64,000 nucleotides of DNA from Typhlomys cinereus (GCA_023101885.1 JALPQD010000004.1:16148688-16212687), one strand, 5' to 3'; shown: positions 11,170 through 22,382, numbered from the stretch's first letter. The notes: a model not told the origin generated them from the letters alone. Program-made: numbers and translations.

Positions 11170-12700
11170 TGGTGTTTTGTTTATCTCGTGCTGTTTGCCT
11201 TCTTAAGTTCTTTATTCAGCTTTTGTGCTGATATTATTTATTGCCTTTAGCTTCTTTGATATGTTTATTCTTCTTTTCCATCTTGGACATTTCTTTCAGT
11301 ATTCTCTGTAGTCCTGGCTTAGTGGCCATATAGTCTTTTAGTCTGTTTTTGTTATGGAACATTTTGCTTTCACCTTATGTTATGACAGACAGTTTTGCTA
11401 AATAAAACAATCTGAGTTGGCATTTGTGTTCATTCAGAACTTGCATTGTTTCTTTCTAGGACCTCCTGCCTTTTACCATTTTCACTGAGCAGTCAGCTGT
11501 TGTTTTGATGGGTTTACTTCTGTATGTGACTTGTTCCTTTTGTCTTGCACCTCATAGGATCTTGTCTTTAATGTGTATATTTGACATATGACCTATAATA
11601 TGCTGTGGATTGTTTCTTTTTTGTCCTGAGTATTTGATGTTCTATATGCCTCTTGAATGAGGATGGGTATCTCTTTTGTAAAGTCAGGGAAATTTTCCTC
11701 TATCATCTCATTACTACATAGTGAATCTTCCATTTGTGTGTCTGCTTCTGGGATACCCACAATCTGTATGTTGGGCCTTTTGTTGGTGTCCCAGAGTTCC
11801 TGTATGTTCCATTCAAGTGTGTTTTTCAGTTTATCCAGTTCTGAGACTCTGTCTTCTACATGATCAGTTCTATTTTTGAGACTCTCTACTGAATTTTTTA
11901 TTACACTGTTTAGATTTTTTTAGTTCCAGGGTTTTTTCAATCTGGATTTTTTTTCAGTGTTACTATAGTTTTTGTAAATCACTTTTTTTTTAGTATTTTA
12001 GTTTTAGTGTTTTTTACTGTTTCTAGATCTGTTTTCAAGCTCTCTATTTTCATTGTATTTGTGTCTTTTTTGTTTGTGATTTCTTTTCTGAGTTTGTTGT
12101 GTTCTTCCTGAAATGTGTTTAGGCATTTATCTTTGTCTTCTCAGACCTGTTGGTGCAAGACTCAGGGGCCACTGCAGGTAGTGCGGCTAGGGACCACTGG
12201 ATCAGCCAGGAGATCTGTGGGGCTGAGCGGGTGATGAGTGTCCTGGCGCAATGAATACAATGGAGCCGGGAGGTCTGTCAAAGCAGGAACTCAACTTTAT
12301 TAAAAAGGGGGGTGAATTATGTAGATTGTGCAGCGGGGGGAAGGGTGAAGGATGGTGTGATTATGGGGTAACCAATAGGTGTGATTAAGTGACCAGAAGG
12401 TGGTTGAATAAGTGTGACATCATCCCAGGGGAACAAAACTTTCCTGTGGAGATGAGATTTGAAACCTAAAGTCAGGTCCTAAAACTCTAGCCAGGCTCAG
12501 GAAGTTCCAGCAGGCTTCAGGCCTGGTAAAGAGGCCCAGCATGTTGGAACATACTTGTAATCAATCTTTGAAGTCCATTGTCTTGGTTATTGTTCTCTTA
12601 GATATTTTCTAATGGGAATCCCTCTGTGGAATCTAAATCCTTAGATTCAGTGATCTTGAAGAAGACACGTTTTCTTAGAGTCTTGCGTGTTTTCTGTTTT
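11170..12700 (-). pseudogene. L1-A ORF1 remnant
   Basis: On the minus strand this stretch aligns by eye with the ORF1 of L1-B and L1-C. The 'gatgggtatctcttt' and 'gggaaattttcctctat' stretches (11,660-11,705) correspond to the 'ENFPHLKKERP' part of ORF1. The 'ctctacatgatcag' and 'gagactctctactgaattt' stretches correspond to the coiled-coil part. 12,560-12,650 corresponds to the N-terminal region. A 388 bp solo LTR with its TSD splits it. It has many stops. Confidence 0.6.
12154..12541 (-). mobile_element. Solo LTR, class II (ERVK-like), 388 bp, with 6 bp TSD
   Basis: The unit starts TGCAAGACTC and ends CCCAGCA on the plus strand. It therefore has the TG...CA ends of an LTR in either orientation. 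The hexamer tgttgg flanks it at 12,148-12,153 and 12,542-12,547. Six-base duplications are typical of class II (ERVK-type) integrases. An AATAAA signal lies on the minus strand at 12,301-12,296, which sets the orientation. It has no internal coding part, so recombination between two LTRs has removed the provirus. It interrupts the ORF1 remnant of L1-A. The flanking hexamer and ends are seen; the class is inferred. Confidence 0.75.
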
Positions 12701-13100
12701 TTTTTTTTTTTTCTGTAAGATGTTGGCATTTTTAAGATAGGTAGATGTTGATTACAGTTTTATTTGAGGTCACTCTGGCATGCTATTCTTCAGCACTTAG
12801 TGATGTTAATAGTGTCTAGTTTTTCTTGTGTTAGGTAACAAGTGTTTGGATGTTCACCACCCCACAGAAGCATGTGCAACCCAGGGACATTAGGGTTCCA
12901 GAGAGAAAGGGCTCCTGCCCACAAGCAGTCCTAGAAGCAGGCCTACTCTGCTATGGTTTCAATAATTGTACAAGTATATCCTATCTCAGGATTATTTCAA
13001 GAAACATCAAGGAAATGTATGATTCACTAATTGTTCCACTTAATATTACCTAATATGTAAAAATGCAACTAAGTATTTCTTTGGTATCCTAAAGCTAACT
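12700..13100. other. L1-A 5' region and AT-rich flank
   Basis: After a T run (about 12,699-12,713) the sequence is probably the degraded 5' UTR of L1-A to about 12,950, then unassigned DNA. No ORF has a recognisable motif. Confidence 0.35.
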
Positions 13101-13127
13101 ATTAAATTTTATTGAACATTTGTTTTT

Positions 13128-13250
13128 CAGGTCAAAGAGATGGTTCAGTCCTTAAAGTGCTTGGGACACAAGACAAAGTTTCTGTGTTCAGATCCTCAGA
13201 ACTCACGCAAAGTTCTTGTTCCCATTACACCAGCCTGAGAAAAGAGAGAC
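13128..13250 (+). repeat. Degraded tRNA-derived SINE head
   Basis: 'agagatggttcagtccttaa' is a box-A-like head and 'gttcagatcctcagaactca' is a box-B-like stretch at tRNA spacing, as in rodent B4/ID heads. The body is not recognisable beyond about 13,250. Confidence 0.45.
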
Positions 13251-13505
13251 TACACTTTCCCAAAGCATATTGACTAGCCAAAGTGGCCTGCTAATGAGCT
13301 CGGGGTTTGACTAAAGTGGAAACATGATCAATAATTATTTGCAGTATCAAGCTTGGGTCTACACGTAAGGATTTTACCTTGCCCCAACTCACATGCAAAC
13401 ATGAAATCATATAAGTAACTGCATGCACAAATGAAATTTGAAAAAGAAAAGAATATTAATGCTTAAATATATACATATATATAAATCTTTGCATGGGTGA
13501 GTATA

Positions 13506-13506
<1 letters not shown>

Positions 13507-13553
<47 letters not shown>
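13507..13553. repeat. (TG)n microsatellite
   Basis: About 23 perfect TG units. The Thr/His-rich and Cys/Val-rich ORFs over it are artefacts. Confidence 0.97.
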
Positions 13554-13555
<2 letters not shown>

Positions 13556-13559
13556 AAAA

Positions 13560-14040
13560 ACCTACATGTGGATGCTATAGGAATAGCTTCCTGAAAAATA
13601 TAATTTTTCAGAAACCAAAGGGATGGAGGAAAAGAAGCTTTTAATTTTATGCCTGTGGGCTGAAGCAGGGATAATTCCCAAAGTGTTCTAGCAATACAGT
13701 TCACTTTGTTCTTATAATTTGTACTGTAGGATTGAAGGCAGAAGGTGGAGTAGGAGCAGCAGTCATACAGATCAATCAAGCAGGACAAGCAAAACCAAAA
13801 ATCCAAAGGGATTGTTACTTAGCAATAGAGAGGGCAGGTTTATCTAAGACTTTTAGAACTTTAGCTGGCTTTCAGTGTGTACTAAGTAGCACAGGTGCAA
13901 ACATGCAGGAGCTTGGTATGACTCTGGGACTCAGAGGTATTCTTTTAGCCCATGCTGAGCAACAATTTTCTAATCTATTTTTAATTCTTGTTATGATTTT
14001 TGCTTAGTAACAATCTAGCAGTTTATTTTTCTATATCAAA
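13560..14040. other. No recognisable feature; one 91-codon plus-strand ORF (13,732-14,007)
   Basis: The ORF begins with an Ala/Gly-rich N-terminus and ends in a hydrophobic 'LFLILVMIFA' tail. I recognise no domain and see no splice or promoter context. I treat it as chance. Confidence 0.4.
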
Positions 14041-14043
14041 GAC

Positions 14044-14089
<46 letters not shown>
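14041..14089. repeat. (GA)n microsatellite
   Basis: About 24 GA units with two interruptions near the start. Confidence 0.95.
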
Positions 14090-14091
<2 letters not shown>

Positions 14092-14234
14092 GACCATATG
14101 ACTCAGGCATGTTTTTGAAGTTCAGGTGACCTTCTCATTTCAATCTTCAGCTTCTTGAATTCTGAAAACAACAGGTATATGATAATATTTCCAGTTAACC
14201 CAATACATCTGTGCATTCATAGATACATGTTTTA

Positions 14235-14345
14235 TATTTGTGTCCCTGAGACAAATTCTCACTATTGAGAATTTCAAGTTTCATATCCAGCTTCTTCACT
14301 TTTCAATGTATAGAGGTAACAAGTATACACCACACACATGGAAGT
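14235..14345 (-). repeat. Degraded B1-like SINE
   Basis: 'ccctgagacaaattctcact' followed later by 'gaggtaacaagtatacaccac' resembles the reverse complement of the 3' and 5' parts of B1 (gagacagggtctcact ... caccacgcc). It is heavily mutated and I call it on word order only. Confidence 0.4.
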
Positions 14346-14349
14346 AGGC

Positions 14350-15365
14350 TTATATCCTCTAAGGTCAAATTGTTCATGTCTGTTTAACAAGCCTAATGCT
14401 TGTATTTCATTAATTATGCTATTTACAAATCAAAAGCACATTAATGTTATTATTAACTTTGATAAAGTTTTTAAAATAAAAAGTAGCATATAATCTTACT
14501 TCAAATTTTAGGAGAATGGGGTAGCAGTAGTTCTCTCTTTAAAAATGTAAGTGTATTACACATATTTGTATACAATTCAAGTGTAGAAACATACATGTGA
14601 ACAACAATTCATTTTCTTAATCCAATTTTCACAAAATATACTTACGGTGTTGCTGTTATGAGGAAGAGAAACATGAAAGAAAGCAATCCACCAGATTTTA
14701 TTCAAGCTTGCTTATAAGAACACTTCTGAGAAAAGACATTAAGAACTAATTTCAGAAACAGCATCATTAGCTTTGATTGAGTTCCTTTCTTTTTTAATAT
14801 CAAGAAAATGTCAAGTGGAGCCAACTGTGAGGTAAAGAAGATATTCTAAATAGTGACCACTGAAGCCATCCTGGTGCACATCTGCTTATGAGTAACCTTG
14901 TATTTCTTCATACAGGGTATCAAAGGGATACAAAAGGTAGAGCAAGAAAGAACCATGCTGAGAGATTAGCTAACATATTTGTCTACAAAGATGAATAAAC
15001 CTGTGATTTTTAAAAAATGTATCTGCTGATCTTGACAAGGAAGGAATCATATTACACCAAAGCAGAAAATGCAGAATTGCTCTCCTCTTGGAAATAAGCA
15101 TATTTCTTATTGCAGCTGTAACAGAACTTGTAAATTTTGAATTCTAAAATTGTAAAATTTTGAATTCTTTGAAAATTTCTGATTATTCTAAAATTACATC
15201 CTTCAATTTCTCTGATCAAAATATAAGAAATAAGATGACATGTGCATGCTTAAAAATGTTTATCAATTATGTATTATACATTATATATAGAGAGAGAATT
15301 GAAATGATTATTAAATCAACTTTTTACACATTTGAGGGTTTTTTTGGGAATCTAAAAATAATGAA
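14350..15365. other. AT-rich stretch, nothing recognised
   Basis: No feature could be supported. Short ORFs lack motifs. Confidence 0.5.
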
Positions 15366-15367
15366 TA

Positions 15368-15680
15368 GAAACTGGGGAGATACATCAGGGGTAAAGAGCT
15401 TTCTATGAAAACATGAGGATATGAATCAAAATTCCCAGAATCCAAGTAAATCCAAGTGTGGTATCTGCATCTGTAATCCTAATGCTCCCATGGGAAGATG
15501 GGAGGCAAACACAGCACATCCCCACAAACTTATGGGCCAGTCTACCTTGTGTGTATAAAGGTGAACAATGAAGATACTTCATCAAATATGATGAATTGCA
15601 AGGACTCACGCCAGAGGTCACCTGATTGCCACACATGTGCCATGGCATGTGACAAATACATGCATGATTATACATAAGAA
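15368..15680 (+). repeat. B4-type composite SINE
   Basis: A tRNA-like head (gggagatacatcaggggtaa) is followed by a box-B-like stretch. A B1-like core follows: 'ccaagtgtggtatctgcatc', then 'tgtaatcctaatgctcccatg' and 'ggaagatgggaggc'. The tail ends with 'ccacacatgtgccatggcatg'. This is the B4 head-body-tail order. Confidence 0.6.
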
Positions 15681-15910
15681 GTGTGGCTCTGGAATTCTCT
15701 GTATTATCCCAGACTTTTGCTTGGGAGTTGTCATGGCACTAGAACCAAAATTAGCACAATTCCTAGTATTTACAGAGTATGACTTTATTAGCAATATTAT
15801 GAATATCAATGATTATCTCAAAATTCCTTTGCAAAACTACATATGATTAATAATAAATTTGGTGAAGTCAGTTTATTTGTAAAATATTTCTTTAAAAATT
15901 TTGCAAACAC

Positions 15911-16141
15911 CGGAGCTGGAGAGGTGGCTCAGGGGTTAAGCCTCTGCCTTTCAGGCAGAAGGTCCTGAATTCTGGTCCTGGTAGGGCATTTCTGGTCCTG
16001 GTAGGGCGGAGCCTGTGAATCCCGGAGCAGAGTAACTAAGGAGGAGGTGGAGGCAGTCCATGGTGGTTCTCGAATTCGCCCATGGTTCTACACACACACA
16101 CATACACATACGTGCACACACACAATTGAATAAATAATTTA
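15911..16141 (+). repeat. Dimeric ID-like SINE (IDL-Geo type), internally deleted, 14 bp TSD
   Basis: The left monomer has ctggagaggtggctcaggg (box A) and the anticodon-stem-like ctctgcc...ggcagaagg. The right monomer has 'tctggtcctggtagggc', 'ggaggaggtggaggc' and 'tccatggtggttct', then a CA-rich tail and 'ttgaataaataa'. Most of the left monomer's end is missing and the 'tctggtcctggtagggc' unit is tandemly duplicated (about 15,971-16,007). TSD aaaaattttgcaaa lies at 15,894-15,907 and 16,142-16,155. The ID-like head implies transcription by RNA polymerase III and mobilisation by L1. The family name is from memory. Confidence 0.88.
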
Positions 16142-16159
16142 AAAAATTTTGCAAAAACA

Positions 16160-16889
16160 AAGATTATAAACAGGAGAGAAGGGGAAGGAGGGCCCTGCCA
16201 GAAACAAGGGGAGAGGGGATCATGCTACAACAGAGATAATAGCCACCATCAAGGACTGCAAAGGGTGACATCCAATACCCATCAGCATGGAGCCAAGGGC
16301 ATTGCAGGAGCAGCAAAACTGAAAAAAAAATCAATAAACCAAAATTCAGAACATCAGAGACTTTATATCCACTACCTGGAATCAGTCCTGTCTAATCTCT
16401 TCCCATCCTGATGCTCAGGGAAATTTGCAGAAGAGGGGGCAGTAAGATTGTAAGAGCACAAAATGGGATCAGTCATGATATGCAAGATACTCCACACAAG
16501 TTAGGGCTGAAGGAATAATAGGACTCTGCATGATCTGTGCAATGCCCAACATATCATTGACCCCTCACTAGGATCCTTAGAAGCAAGGAATTAACAGTCA
16601 TAATAGTGTTCCTATACTTAAGGGAAACACAAGAAAGAGTTCTAGGAAATGCTACTGAGTCCTTATACTTCATCAGAGAGGCGGACCCAGAGTCAAGTTT
16701 GATATACACATTAAAGGATGCTTCAGAGATGGAGGGAGGTGGCACTGGGAGAAAGGGAAAGGTAGGGAAAGGAAGGAAAAAGGGGGAGGGAGCAGGGAGG
16801 TCCAAGGAGGGGTGGAGGGAGGGAGGGGACAGGATACCTATTATGTTTGTATGAGTGGAAAAATAAATTAATTAATTAAAACAAAAAAA
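16160..16889 (+). mobile_element. 5'-truncated L1, 3' UTR only, directly after the SINE
   Basis: The sequence matches L1-C from about 61,513 to its 3' end: 'attataaacaggagaga', the 'agcaaaactgaaaa' stretch, 'aatttgcagaagaggggg', the G-rich purine tract (16,735-16,835) and 'gtatgagtggaaaaataaatt'. An imperfect TSD (ttgcaaaaaca / ttgcaagaaca) lies at 16,149-16,159 and 16,890-16,900. It shares its target with the SINE immediately upstream. Confidence 0.88.
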
Positions 16890-16984
16890 TTGCAAGAACA
16901 GTTGTGTAATTTGAAACAGAAGGAAATGTTTATTTTGAAAGGGAAAATTTTATCCTTGATACTTATTAAAAGAATTTATTGAAT

Positions 16985-17740
16985 TATGATAGTTTATATG
17001 TCTGCTGCAACAAGTTATAACAAACCCAGTATTAAAAATATGAAGTTTTTTTTACAGTTCCTGAGGCCAAAAATCCAGTCAGTTTCCTTTTTTAGATTTA
17101 TTTTTATTATAGTTTCATACTTCCATCCATACAATAAAGGATGACACATATTTTAGCATCTACCATTAAGATAAAAAAGTAGTAAAACAACATCTTAGTC
17201 ATTCATTGCAAAGATAATCAGTAAATATAAAAATTTTAAATATTGCAAAGAATTACTATATTAACTTTACACTTGAAAAATAATATATATAATGAATATA
17301 TAAATGTATAAATGCTCGTATGTATACAGTATATTAAAAAGGTGTTCTAGATAAAGTTATCTTTAGCTTCTCTAACCCACACAGTGATGAGTGAAAATTG
17401 TCAAGTTTTTTAGGTTCCAAATGCATTTTCATATTAAAGTCAAATTTTCAGCAATTTCAATACTCCTTTGGAGGTTCTAGGTAAAGTTTGAAAGTTTTCC
17501 TAGCTTGTAAAATTTTCTTTCATCTTCAAATCTCATAGCACAGCAATTTCTCAGTCTTGTTTATCATATCGTCTATCTCTTTCCTCTCAGGGCTTACAGG
17601 GATAATTCAGGATACATCCCTCACCTTTAAGCAGATTTACTTACCACAATATTTTCTCTTCTCTCACATGAAGTAACACTTACTGGATCCAGTACCCAAA
17701 TCAGAATGCATTTAGAGAATATTATTCAGCCTCTCAAAAA
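16985..17740. repeat. Degraded old mammalian repeat, unclassified
   Basis: 'tctgctgcaacaagttataa' followed by 'acagttcctgaggccaaaaa' and, 500 bases on, 'ataattcaggatacatccct' and 'atgaagtaacacttactgg' keep the order of a common mammalian dispersed repeat. I cannot name the family with confidence. Confidence 0.3.
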
Positions 17741-19540
17741 GAAACAAACTGACATCATTGCAAAAAATCATGGAAATGATGAACTCCATTTTTCATCTGA
17801 CTTTCATACTTCTGCATGTTTGGAGTCTGCAGGCTGTTTGATTAAGTCTTCTTTTGCCAAGGACTTTATAGTATTTTTGTCTTTTTAAAACTTAGGCAAA
17901 TGATCCCCTGCTTCTGCTACTACAGTTAATCAAAACATGATTTTTTATCATCAACAATATTTGGAATGCATGTAGTATGTTCTTCCTTGCATTCTTTCAT
18001 TGTAGATTCAGGTTTGTACCCTATGAACAAGTATAGCAAGTGGATAATAGAACAATTTCCATCAAAATTCATGTGGAGCAATTATAATTATTTACTCTGC
18101 AGGAAGGACCTTCTGTTTTGACTACTGTTGATAAAGGGTTTATCTGATACATTTTGTGTTCGGAAATTTTCACAGGCCTGTTTCTGGCTCTGTTCATCCT
18201 TTCCCTAGTACCAGGCACTGCAGGACACATTCACACAATGCCACCCAGTCTGCCCTGAGGTGACATACTTTCTACAATCACAGCTCTAGGCAGAATTATT
18301 TCTACAACTCATCCTGAGTTTGGACCACTAACAATAACTTTGCCATATGTAAAATAATTGTGAAACCACATAATTGTTATATATACTTTCAAACCCACCT
18401 CCTTCAGTTGAATCAAAGCTATTATGTAGACACCATTATCACCACCATGACAAAAAGGGAAGTGAAAATAAGGAGATTATGCATGGAGGTGAACAGTGTT
18501 GTTAAGTGGTTAGAGTTAAATTACATTATTTCATTGAGAAATAAGAAAACTATGTGAAATTGCTGTCAGGGAGACTCTCAGTATCCTGTAATGGCCCATG
18601 AAACAAATTCAAGTTTGAAGCGTTTTATGGTAATTCCACCTGCTTTGCATCATAGGATCTTCTTTCTACTCACTGCTATCAAGTTATCTAGTAGCAAGCA
18701 CTTTTATTTACTGATATGTAAGGAGTTTGAAAGACACTTATAAGTGTTTTTCACTAATCTTAAATTTCCAACCATGAACTGTGAAAATTTGTATTTCCAA
18801 GTGCCATCAGCCCATGAGTGAGCTTCACCAATCTCAAAAACACATGCTTTTAATTAGATTCATTTATTTGAAACAACTGGGAAGGAAGGTCTTCAGGTTG
18901 TGAATTCAATGGGCTACAAATGATTCCTAAGGAAGTATGAATTCAAGTTGTTAAATACTTCTACACAGAATTCCCATGGATACGTTACACCACACAGATT
19001 GGAATTTTCTAAGGAGGAAGAAATAACAGATCCTGCTTCTAAAATCACCAGACATTCCCTATGCAAAATTTCACATTAGTAAATAGCTTTTATGAACAAG
19101 GACAGAAAACATTTCCCAATCTGGGCATTTACATAAGTCAATCAAATTTGTCTTCTGTGCATGCCTTGGCTTAGATCATATTTATGTTCCTGTAAACTTT
19201 AGAACATGGTCTAGAAACTTAGTAGTATCACATGGTGACCCAACTTCACTCATAAACAGTTCATAGTTAACATTTTACTCCTTCCTGTAAAAGAACAGCC
19301 ATTTTGGTTTCTATTAGGAGATTCTAATCCTATTTGTGTGTCTACTCACATCAATCCGCCTCTTGCAGTCAACCTCTAAATAATCCCTACTTGATGGCTA
19401 TATTTGTTTAATTTCAAACTCATTAAGTTGTACATTATCTTTTCCCATTACTTTTAAGATCTAATTTATCTCCAGATTACAGGTTCTCAAATTCAATATT
19501 GGTCATTTTCAAGTGAATAAGCTTTCATTTTTTTAATTCT
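17740..19540. other. AT-rich stretch, nothing recognised
   Basis: No feature could be supported. Two short ORFs (60 and 65 codons) lack motifs. Confidence 0.5.
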
Positions 19541-19603
19541 AAAACTGATCCTATTTGTTTTATTGAGGTTATCATTTTTGCAACATAAAATTCACCATCC
19601 TAG

Positions 19604-19729
19604 GCTTATTGAGTTGGCTCAACTTGTAAAGGTTTTTGACACTGACTCTGCAGAACACATAGTAGAAAAAGTGACCTGACTGAAAATTGTTCCCTGGCCT
19701 CCTGCTTACATGTTCTTCAGCATAGGCAT

Positions 19730-19776
<47 letters not shown>

Positions 19777-19795
19777 TAAATAAATATAAAAATTA
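19604..19795 (+). repeat. B2/B3-like SINE with (CA)n tail
   Basis: 'gagttggctcaacttgtaaa' is a tRNA-like head. 'acacatagtagaaaaagtga', 'cctgactgaaaattgttccc' and 'tggcctcctgcttacatg' follow in B2/B3 order. The element ends in a long CA run and 'gataaataaatataaa'. Confidence 0.55.
19733..19774. repeat. (CA)n microsatellite in SINE tail
   Basis: About 21 perfect units, expanded from the CA-rich end of the SINE. Confidence 0.97.
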
Positions 19796-19999
19796 CAATA
19801 ATTAACCATTGTAATTATGTGAGCAAAAAAATCAGTGATGAAATTGCATTCAAAATGATAAAAAGTATAAAATCTGTCTGATCACAGAACATTTTGGCCA
19901 TTCTAAGAATAGATCATTTATTATTCTCCCTGAATTGTCCTTATTTCAAATACTTGGAGGCATCTAATCTGATATCTGTCTTTAAGGATTTTTTTATTT

Positions 20000-20023
20000 T
20001 TTTATTATTATTTTTATTCAATT

Positions 20024-20084
<61 letters not shown>

Positions 20085-20292
20085 GAACCATGGGCGAATT
20101 CGGGAACCACCATGGGCCGCCTCCATCTCCTCCTTGTTTACTCTGCCCCGGGATTCACAGGCTCTGCCCTACCAGGACCAGAAACGCAGGCCACCCCCAC
20201 TTCTGCCCTGCATCTATCTATAGGTGGGGTCTAGGATCCGAACTCAGGTCCTGCAAGGCAGAGGGTTAACCCCTGAGCCACCTCTCCAGCCC
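20000..20292 (-). repeat. Dimeric ID-like SINE (IDL-Geo type), full length, 22 bp TSD
   Basis: The minus strand begins gggctggagaggtggctcag at 20,292. It has a clear box A and box B (ggacctgagttcggatcc-like at about 20,236-20,255), the right monomer with 'ggtcctggtagggcagagc' and 'ggaggagatggaggcgg', and a tail of CA repeats. The flanks repeat a 22-base word beginning gtctttaaggattttttt at 19,978-19,999 and 20,293-20,314. The long perfect TSD indicates a fairly recent insertion. Confidence 0.93.
20024..20083. repeat. (GT)n microsatellite in SINE tail
   Basis: A near-perfect GT run with GC interruptions at the left end, expanded from the CA tail of the minus-strand SINE. Cys/Val ORFs here are artefacts. 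Confidence 0.97.
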
Positions 20293-20894
20293 GTCTTTAA
20301 GGATTTTTTTATTTGGTAATTTCACACAAATCAAATCATGCAATAATTGTCCTTCAGTATTTTATTACCTTCACTTATTATTTTCATGGTTTATGCAAGA
20401 AATGGCATGTACCAAGTATCAGTACTTTGTCCTTTTGTCTGACTCAGTAATCTTCAATTTCATGGCTGCAGCACACATTGTTGATCTGTTGCTAATAGAG
20501 GAATATTTGTTTTTAATCTATTGACTACCGTGAATAAGTTTGACATTGAGTTTGTGTTAATAATTTTTGTTTGCACACTCAGTTTTATTACACATGGGCT
20601 TCAAATTGGCGTGAGATTTTGTGCAATTACAATGAAATTATTTTTTCTTGGTGCTTGAATAATCATCCCTCATTCCTGCAAGAATCTATCTGTCCTAGTT
20701 AATGTGAACTCATATTTCATGTGTTTTTGATTTGCATTACTTTCAAGATGAATGATGCTAAATATATTTTCTTGAGCATGCTGGACATTTGTATATTATC
20801 TTCGAAAAAGCTGAAATTCAGTTCATATAATAAATGAAATCTAAATGAAAGAGTAAGGAATTTCCTCAAGCTCTTTTGGCTAGGCCAAAATTTC

Positions 20895-21215
20895 CTAAGC
20901 AGTGTGTGAATGTGTGCACATATGTATATTTGTTCACATGACAGTGGAGGTCAGCAATCAACCTTGAGTGAGGCTTCTCAGGTGCCATTCACCTAATTTT
21001 TTGAGGTAGAGTCTCTTTTCCTATCCTGGAACAAGCACAGTTGGCTAGGCTAGGTGGCCAGTGAGCCCCAGAAATGTAAACCCCTTGTCCCAGACCAAGG
21101 AATACAAGCATACTTCATCTCGTCTAAGTGTTTTACATGAGTTCAGAGGATTGAACTCACAACTTCATTACCACATGGTAAGTGTTTTACTGACAGAACT
21201 ATCTCCCCAGCCCCA
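20895..21215 (-). repeat. B4-type composite SINE, nearly full length
   Basis: Read on the plus strand it goes 'atgacagtggaggtcagcaa', 'tcaaccttgagtgaggcttc', 'ttttgaggtagagtctcttt', 'tggctaggctaggtggccag', 'tgagccccagaaatgtaaac' and finally 'gaactatctccccagcccc'. That is B4 in reverse. The right end is the tRNA-like head (ggggctggggagatagttc). Confidence 0.75.
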
Positions 21216-21219
21216 AGGC

Positions 21220-21843
21220 TCTGCTTTTAATCTTGATTTTCAATGAAAATTACTTGGCCCTTACAGCAGTTATGCCTTTCAGGGGAGAAATAATGGATAT
21301 GTTCTGACAAACTCTTTTCATCTGTACTTCTCCAAATGTATCTGGCATTTATACTCTGTGTGGGCAATTTAGTGAACATTTTTTACTACATAATATTAAT
21401 TCTTCTCTTCTTGACTTTCAACAAAATTGAATTTAGTATTTGAGGCTATGAAAAAATGACATTATGCAATTTTTCTGCAGCGAATATTTCAGAATTTATT
21501 TTTAAACAATATATCAAATATATATTAAGCTATAGATTTATTTAAAAGAAACAGCTATTCATGTATTTGAACGAAAATATCAATAGAGTAGCTTGTGCTT
21601 CTCATGCTTTGGGTAGTTAATGAATCTCAGCTTTCCAAAATTTAGTGAATATTTAAATAAAAAGCTGATATCAACTAAATTTGTGAATGTAAGCAACTGA
21701 TGAAAATAATTTGATTAAATGTTTAAGAATTGACATTAAAATTTAGGTAAGTTACACATAAACTAATTTTCAAATGCAAATATGAGTTTAATTTTAGAAA
21801 ATATTTCTCTTTAAATACTATTTTAGCGCACATTATTCTGACC
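21220..21843. other. AT-rich stretch, nothing recognised
   Basis: Nothing could be supported. Confidence 0.5.
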
Positions 21844-22382
21844 TTATAAGCAATCCTTTTTTTAATAGATTTTTTATTATTATTTCAGCTCATACAAACT
21901 TAATAGGTACACCAGTTCCCTCCCTCCATCCTCCTCCCCCCGAACCCCCTGCTCTCTCTCCCCTCACCCCTGCCGCCCCATCCCCCTGTGCCTCCCGCCC
22001 CAATTCCCAGAGTCCTTTCTTGTGCATGCCTGACTCTCCTCTGAGCCCTCCCCTCCGCTGACGTACAAGGACCCAGTGGCATTTCCCTGAACCCTTTCCT
22101 GTGTTCCCCTTAAGCATAGGAACACTACTGTGGCTGTCAATCCCTTGCCTGCAAGGATCTTGGTGCTTTTAGCAGATGCTAGACTTTGTGAGGTCAATAG
22201 TGTGTTGGACATTGCACCGGGCATGCAATGTCCAATTATGATTGCTTCGGCCCTAACTAGTGTGGAGTATCTTCCAAATCATTTCTCCTCCCATCCTTTT
22301 GCTCTTACACTCTTACCGCCCCCTCTTCCGCAAATGTTCCTGAGCTTCAGGATGGGGAGAGATTTGTCTGGCCTAGTTCTAG

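Larger units (their letters stand above)
6177..12950 (-). mobile_element. L1-A: old near full-length L1, minus strand, with nested insertions
   Basis: The minus strand carries, in order, 5' region, ORF1, ORF2 and 3' UTR. The recognisable ORF2 pieces are the C-terminal 'YDPILPFLGI' and 'MFIANLFTIAK' (about 6,990-7,150), the '[18 protein letters not shown]' region (8,110-8,209) and the endonuclease-end motifs near 10,450-10,900. ORF1-like sequence runs from 11,170 to about 12,700. Many stops and frameshifts make it long dead. It was hit by a plus-strand L1 3' end (9,604-10,177), a solo LTR (12,154-12,541), and T and GT expansions at 7,029 and 7,272. The 5' boundary is approximate and no TSD was identified. 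Confidence 0.8.
19545..20810 (-). repeat. Ancient L1 fragment (L1M-like), split by two SINEs
   Basis: 'tttattgaggttatcatttt' and 'aacataaaattcaccatcct' (19,557-19,603) look like a reversed old L1 3' UTR. After the SINEs, 'ctattgactaccgtgaataa', 'tttttgtttgcacactcagt' and 'tttttgatttgcattacttt' (20,515-20,750) follow the order of reversed ORF2 C-terminus. The strong decay fits an element that predates rodents. The interruptions are at about 19,604-19,795 and 20,000-20,292. Confidence 0.5.

Noticed and set aside
12154..12541. Idea that a provirus with coding genes is present
   Set aside because: Only one LTR lies between the two 6-base duplications. L1-A sequence flanks it on both sides and there is no gag, pol or env-like ORF.
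13732..14007. 91-codon ORF with hydrophobic C-terminus
   Set aside because: No domain or context. Position next to microsatellites and composition suggest chance.
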